Shown: piece by piece, positions 62,182-64,000 of the stretch | Layout of the letters: every line of letters begins with the position of its first letter | Position numbering within the stretch: the stretch's first letter is position 1 | Source of the DNA: UBA1672 sp965263215 | Lineage (GTDB): Bacteria > Pseudomonadota > Alphaproteobacteria > Micavibrionales > Micavibrionaceae | Assembly (NCBI GenBank): GCA_965263215.1 | Contig: OZ253663.1 | Location: 1,302,001-1,366,000 of the forward strand | Reading direction: 5' to 3' | DNA length: 64,000 bases | Notes under the pieces: generated by a model | The model's input: only the letters and a program-made list of their open reading frames with translations | What the model was told of the DNA's origin: nothing | Databases searched by the model: none | Program-made: the position numbers and the translations under genes

Positions 62182-62691
62182 TTACTCCGATGGGATTTCT
62201 TTAATGCTATCGGTTTGCTTTTGCCTTTGGTTTTCCAGCGCCTGTTGAACATCAGGCATGGACGTACCCAAGATTGACGCTGCCAAAATCCCTGCATTTT
62301 TTGCGCCCGCTTGTCCAATGGCGAGTGTGCCAACAGGAATACCACCAGGCATTTGAACGATAGAGAGTAAGCTGTCCATTCCCTTCAGAGGTTTGCTTTC
62401 AACGGGAACCCCAAGCACGGGTAATGGTGTTAAGCTCGCCACCATACCGGGGAGGTGCGCCGCGCCGCCTGCGCCTGCTATGATCACCTTAATGCCGCGG
62501 TCTTTTGCCGATTTGGCATATTCATACATGCGATCCGGTGTGCGATGAGCCGAAACAATGCGACACTCATGTGCTATGCCTAAATTATGCAATACATTAT
62601 GAGCGGCTTTCATTGTTTCCCAATCAGATTGAGAACCCATAATAATGCCAACGAGTGGCTCTGTGTCGGAATGTGTCATATGTGCACGCAT
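62182..62691 (-). CDS. purE: N5-carboxyaminoimidazole ribonucleotide mutase
   Basis: PurE converts N5-CAIR to CAIR, working in tandem with PurK. The 169-residue class I product has GIIMGSQSDWETM (about residues 16-28), SAHRTPDRMYEYA with the catalytic His, and AGAGGAAHLPGMVASLTPLP. The start at 62691 could instead be the ATG at 62679. The purE-purK order and near overlap are standard. Confidence 0.96.
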   Translation of the reverse strand: MRAHMTHSDTEPLVGIIMGSQSDWETMKAAHNVLHNLGIAHECRIVSAHRTPDRMYEYAKSAKDRGIKVIIAGAGGAAHLPGMVASLTPLPVLGVPVESKPLKGMDSLLSIVQMPGGIPVGTLAIGQAGAKNAGILAASILGTSMPDVQQALENQRQKQTDSIKEIPSE

Positions 62692-62761
62692 TTCTTATGT
62701 TTTTTAGAAGAGTACAATTTATAAGAAAAAGCGTTCCTTATCGCAAGGCTATAAATAGATA

Positions 62762-62968
62762 TTAAGCGATAATGTCATCAATCAGCGCACTTTCAAGTTT
62801 TTGAATCATGTCCTTAAGCCACAATTTCTTCTTTTTAAGCTGCTGCATGTGCAAAAGATTTACGGGCGTATCGCTTTTCAGAGCTTTTTCGATGAGTTCA
62901 TCAAGTGCCTGATGCTCACCTCTGTATTCTGTAAGCTTCGCTTTCAGTTCTTCTAGATCTTCCTGCAT
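62762..62968 (-). CDS. DUF465 (YdcH-type) small protein
   Basis: The 68-residue product is mostly helical: LEELKAKLTEYRGEHQALDE with the family motif L-x-E-Y-R-x-E-H-Q-A-L-D, a short linker, then LHMQQLKKKKLWLKDMIQK. DUF465 proteins form antiparallel two-helix coiled coils; their function is not established. It lies 70 bases downstream of purE on the opposite side and 203 bases from the phosphofructokinase start, on the minus strand. Confidence 0.8.
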   Translation of the reverse strand: MQEDLEELKAKLTEYRGEHQALDELIEKALKSDTPVNLLHMQQLKKKKLWLKDMIQKLESALIDDIIA

Positions 62969-63171
62969 GGTATAACTTATTAACCTTTTGAAAATTTGAT
63001 CGTAAAGAATAACATATAATCCCTTGTTTGATAAACAAAAAACGATAGGGTAATAATGATTGTGCTTTGCACCATTTAAAAAAAACTTTTCCTGTTATAC
63101 CCTCTAGGCGTTACGATTCTTATTCGAGAGAATTTCTTTGGCGCAATTTTTAAAAACTGAAATGGATTTAC

Positions 63172-64000
63172 ATGACAAAAAGAGTAGCGATTTTTACAAG
63201 TGGTGGTGATTGCGCCGGCCTTAATGCAGTTATGCGTGCTGCGGTTTTGCGTGCGAATGGTATTGGTTGGGAGGTTGTGGGCCTTTTGAACGGAACGGCG
63301 GGTTTGTTAGAGGCCGAGCCGCAGTATAAAGTTTTAAGTCCGGATGATTTTGACGGTAACATCATGCGTATGGGCGGCACGATTTTGGGAACAACCAATT
63401 CCCGTAATCCTTTTGCCTATGAAATGGATGATGGTCGTGTGATTGATCGATCTGATGAGTTGATCCAAGCATTTAAGGATTTAGATATTGAGGCCGTGAT
63501 CGGTATCGGCGGTGACGGCAGTTTTGAAATTTTAAATAAGCTCGTGAAGCAAGGCGGGCTCAATTTTGTGGGTATTCCCAAAACCATTGATAACGATGTT
63601 AATATGACAGACTTTGCCGTTGGGTATGATACGGCCGTTTCTGTCGCGACCGAAGCGCTAGATCGTTTGCAACCAACTGCAGCAAGCCATGATCGCGTGA
63701 TGTTGTTAGAGGTTATGGGGCGTGATGCAGGGCATATAGCCTTAGCGGCAGGAATAGCAGGGGGCGCAGATGTTATTCTGATACCTGAAATTGATTATAC
63801 GATTGAGGCCATTGCCAAGAAAATTAATGAGATCAAAGAAAACGGACGGAATTTTGCTCTGGTGATTGTATCAGAGGCTGTTAAAACGCCGGATGGTAAG
63901 AAGCATGAAGTTGTCTATCATGGCGGCGAAACACGTTATGGCGGGATCGCTGATTATTTGGGGGTGAAAATAGCAGAGGCAACAGGATCGGAAACGAGAG
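63172..64000 (+). CDS. 6-phosphofructokinase (3' end cut by the window)
   Basis: The enzyme phosphorylates fructose 6-phosphate. The 276 visible residues start TSGGDCAGLNAVMRAAVLRA-like after MTKRVAIF, contain GIGGDGSFEIL, the active-site loop PKTIDNDV, EVMGRDAGHIALAAG with the hexose-binding segment and a DVILIPEIDYT strand, and then run off the end. GGDGS is usual for ATP enzymes, whereas the Lys in PKTIDND is usual for pyrophosphate enzymes and mixed-type enzymes, so the phosphate donor is ambiguous. No strong Shine-Dalgarno is visible. Confidence 0.9.
   Translation, partial: MTKRVAIFTSGGDCAGLNAVMRAAVLRANGIGWEVVGLLNGTAGLLEAEPQYKVLSPDDFDGNIMRMGGTILGTTNSRNPFAYEMDDGRVIDRSDELIQAFKDLDIEAVIGIGGDGSFEILNKLVKQGGLNFVGIPKTIDNDVNMTDFAVGYDTAVSVATEALDRLQPTAASHDRVMLLEVMGRDAGHIALAAGIAGGADVILIPEIDYTIEAIAKKINEIKENGRNFALVIVSEAVKTPDGKKHEVVYHGGETRYGGIADYLGVKIAEATGSETR

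Noticed and set aside
1..64000. Prophage, integron, IS element, tRNA or rRNA
   Set aside because: No integrase, transposase, phage structural genes, terminal repeats or tRNA-like cloverleaf could be seen; neighbouring genes are housekeeping with compact spacing.

Overview
This 64 kb window is chromosomal DNA of an alphaproteobacterium of moderate to low GC that I cannot place to genus. The evidence is the set of lineage-typical families (ELM1-like DUF1022, a MucR/Ros regulator, the PhaR repressor with a phasin, an NDUFAF7-type methyltransferase, TIGR02186 beside TauE), the conserved gene order lgt-methyltransferase-pgeF-prs-rplY-pth-ychF, and a GTTC-N7-GTTC LexA box. Coding density is high. 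I see no prophage, IS element, CRISPR array, rRNA or tRNA, and no gene-free stretch over 300 bases; the longest is 40249-40518.

Layout. 1-8.4 kb: a LysR gene cut by the window edge, trxB, an ELM1-family gene, divergent lrp, a lipoprotein lipase, trmFO, a LexA-controlled Y-family polymerase, a tandem pair of TerB-like genes and a lipoprotein. 8.5-11.1 kb: ferredoxin fdxA, cysK and a ferredoxin-NADP reductase. 11.2-18.9 kb, minus strand: ubiE, a large Ala/Gln-rich membrane-anchored protein, coaBC, dut and mutS. 19-26.4 kb, plus strand: murJ, trpS, a secreted protein, then TauE/SafE exporter, TIGR02186, UspA, Nfu, tsaB and a MucR variant. 26.4-34.6 kb: proC, ybjN-like and ubiK on the minus strand, divergent from the lgt-to-ychF housekeeping block. 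34.6-43.8 kb: a 673-residue protein with a duplicated N-terminal unit and an HExxH motif, ilvE, an OmpR/EnvZ-type pair, a phasin, a large PAS-domain kinase and recX. 43.9-51.9 kb: hslO, a lipoprotein, trkH, an OmpA-like lipoprotein, a DJ-1-like protein without the usual cysteine, prfB with its programmed +1 frameshift, and a secreted coiled-coil protein. 52-56.3 kb: phaR facing phaC-phaA-phaB and a stand-alone cyclic-nucleotide domain. 56.4-64 kb: an AsmA protein, a ribbon-helix-helix protein, fumC, purK, purE, a DUF465 protein and a partial phosphofructokinase.

How the genes work together. Polyhydroxyalkanoate storage is the clearest pathway: phaA and phaB make 3-hydroxybutyryl-CoA, phaC polymerises it, the phasin coats granules and PhaR is the expected repressor. 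Sulfur and Fe-S genes recur (cysK, TauE, Nfu, FdxA, FNR, TrxB). The least explained items are the structured leader before TauE with a possible pseudoknot over the Shine-Dalgarno, the HExxH protein, and the Ala-rich protein sitting where ubiB is usually found between ubiE and coaBC.
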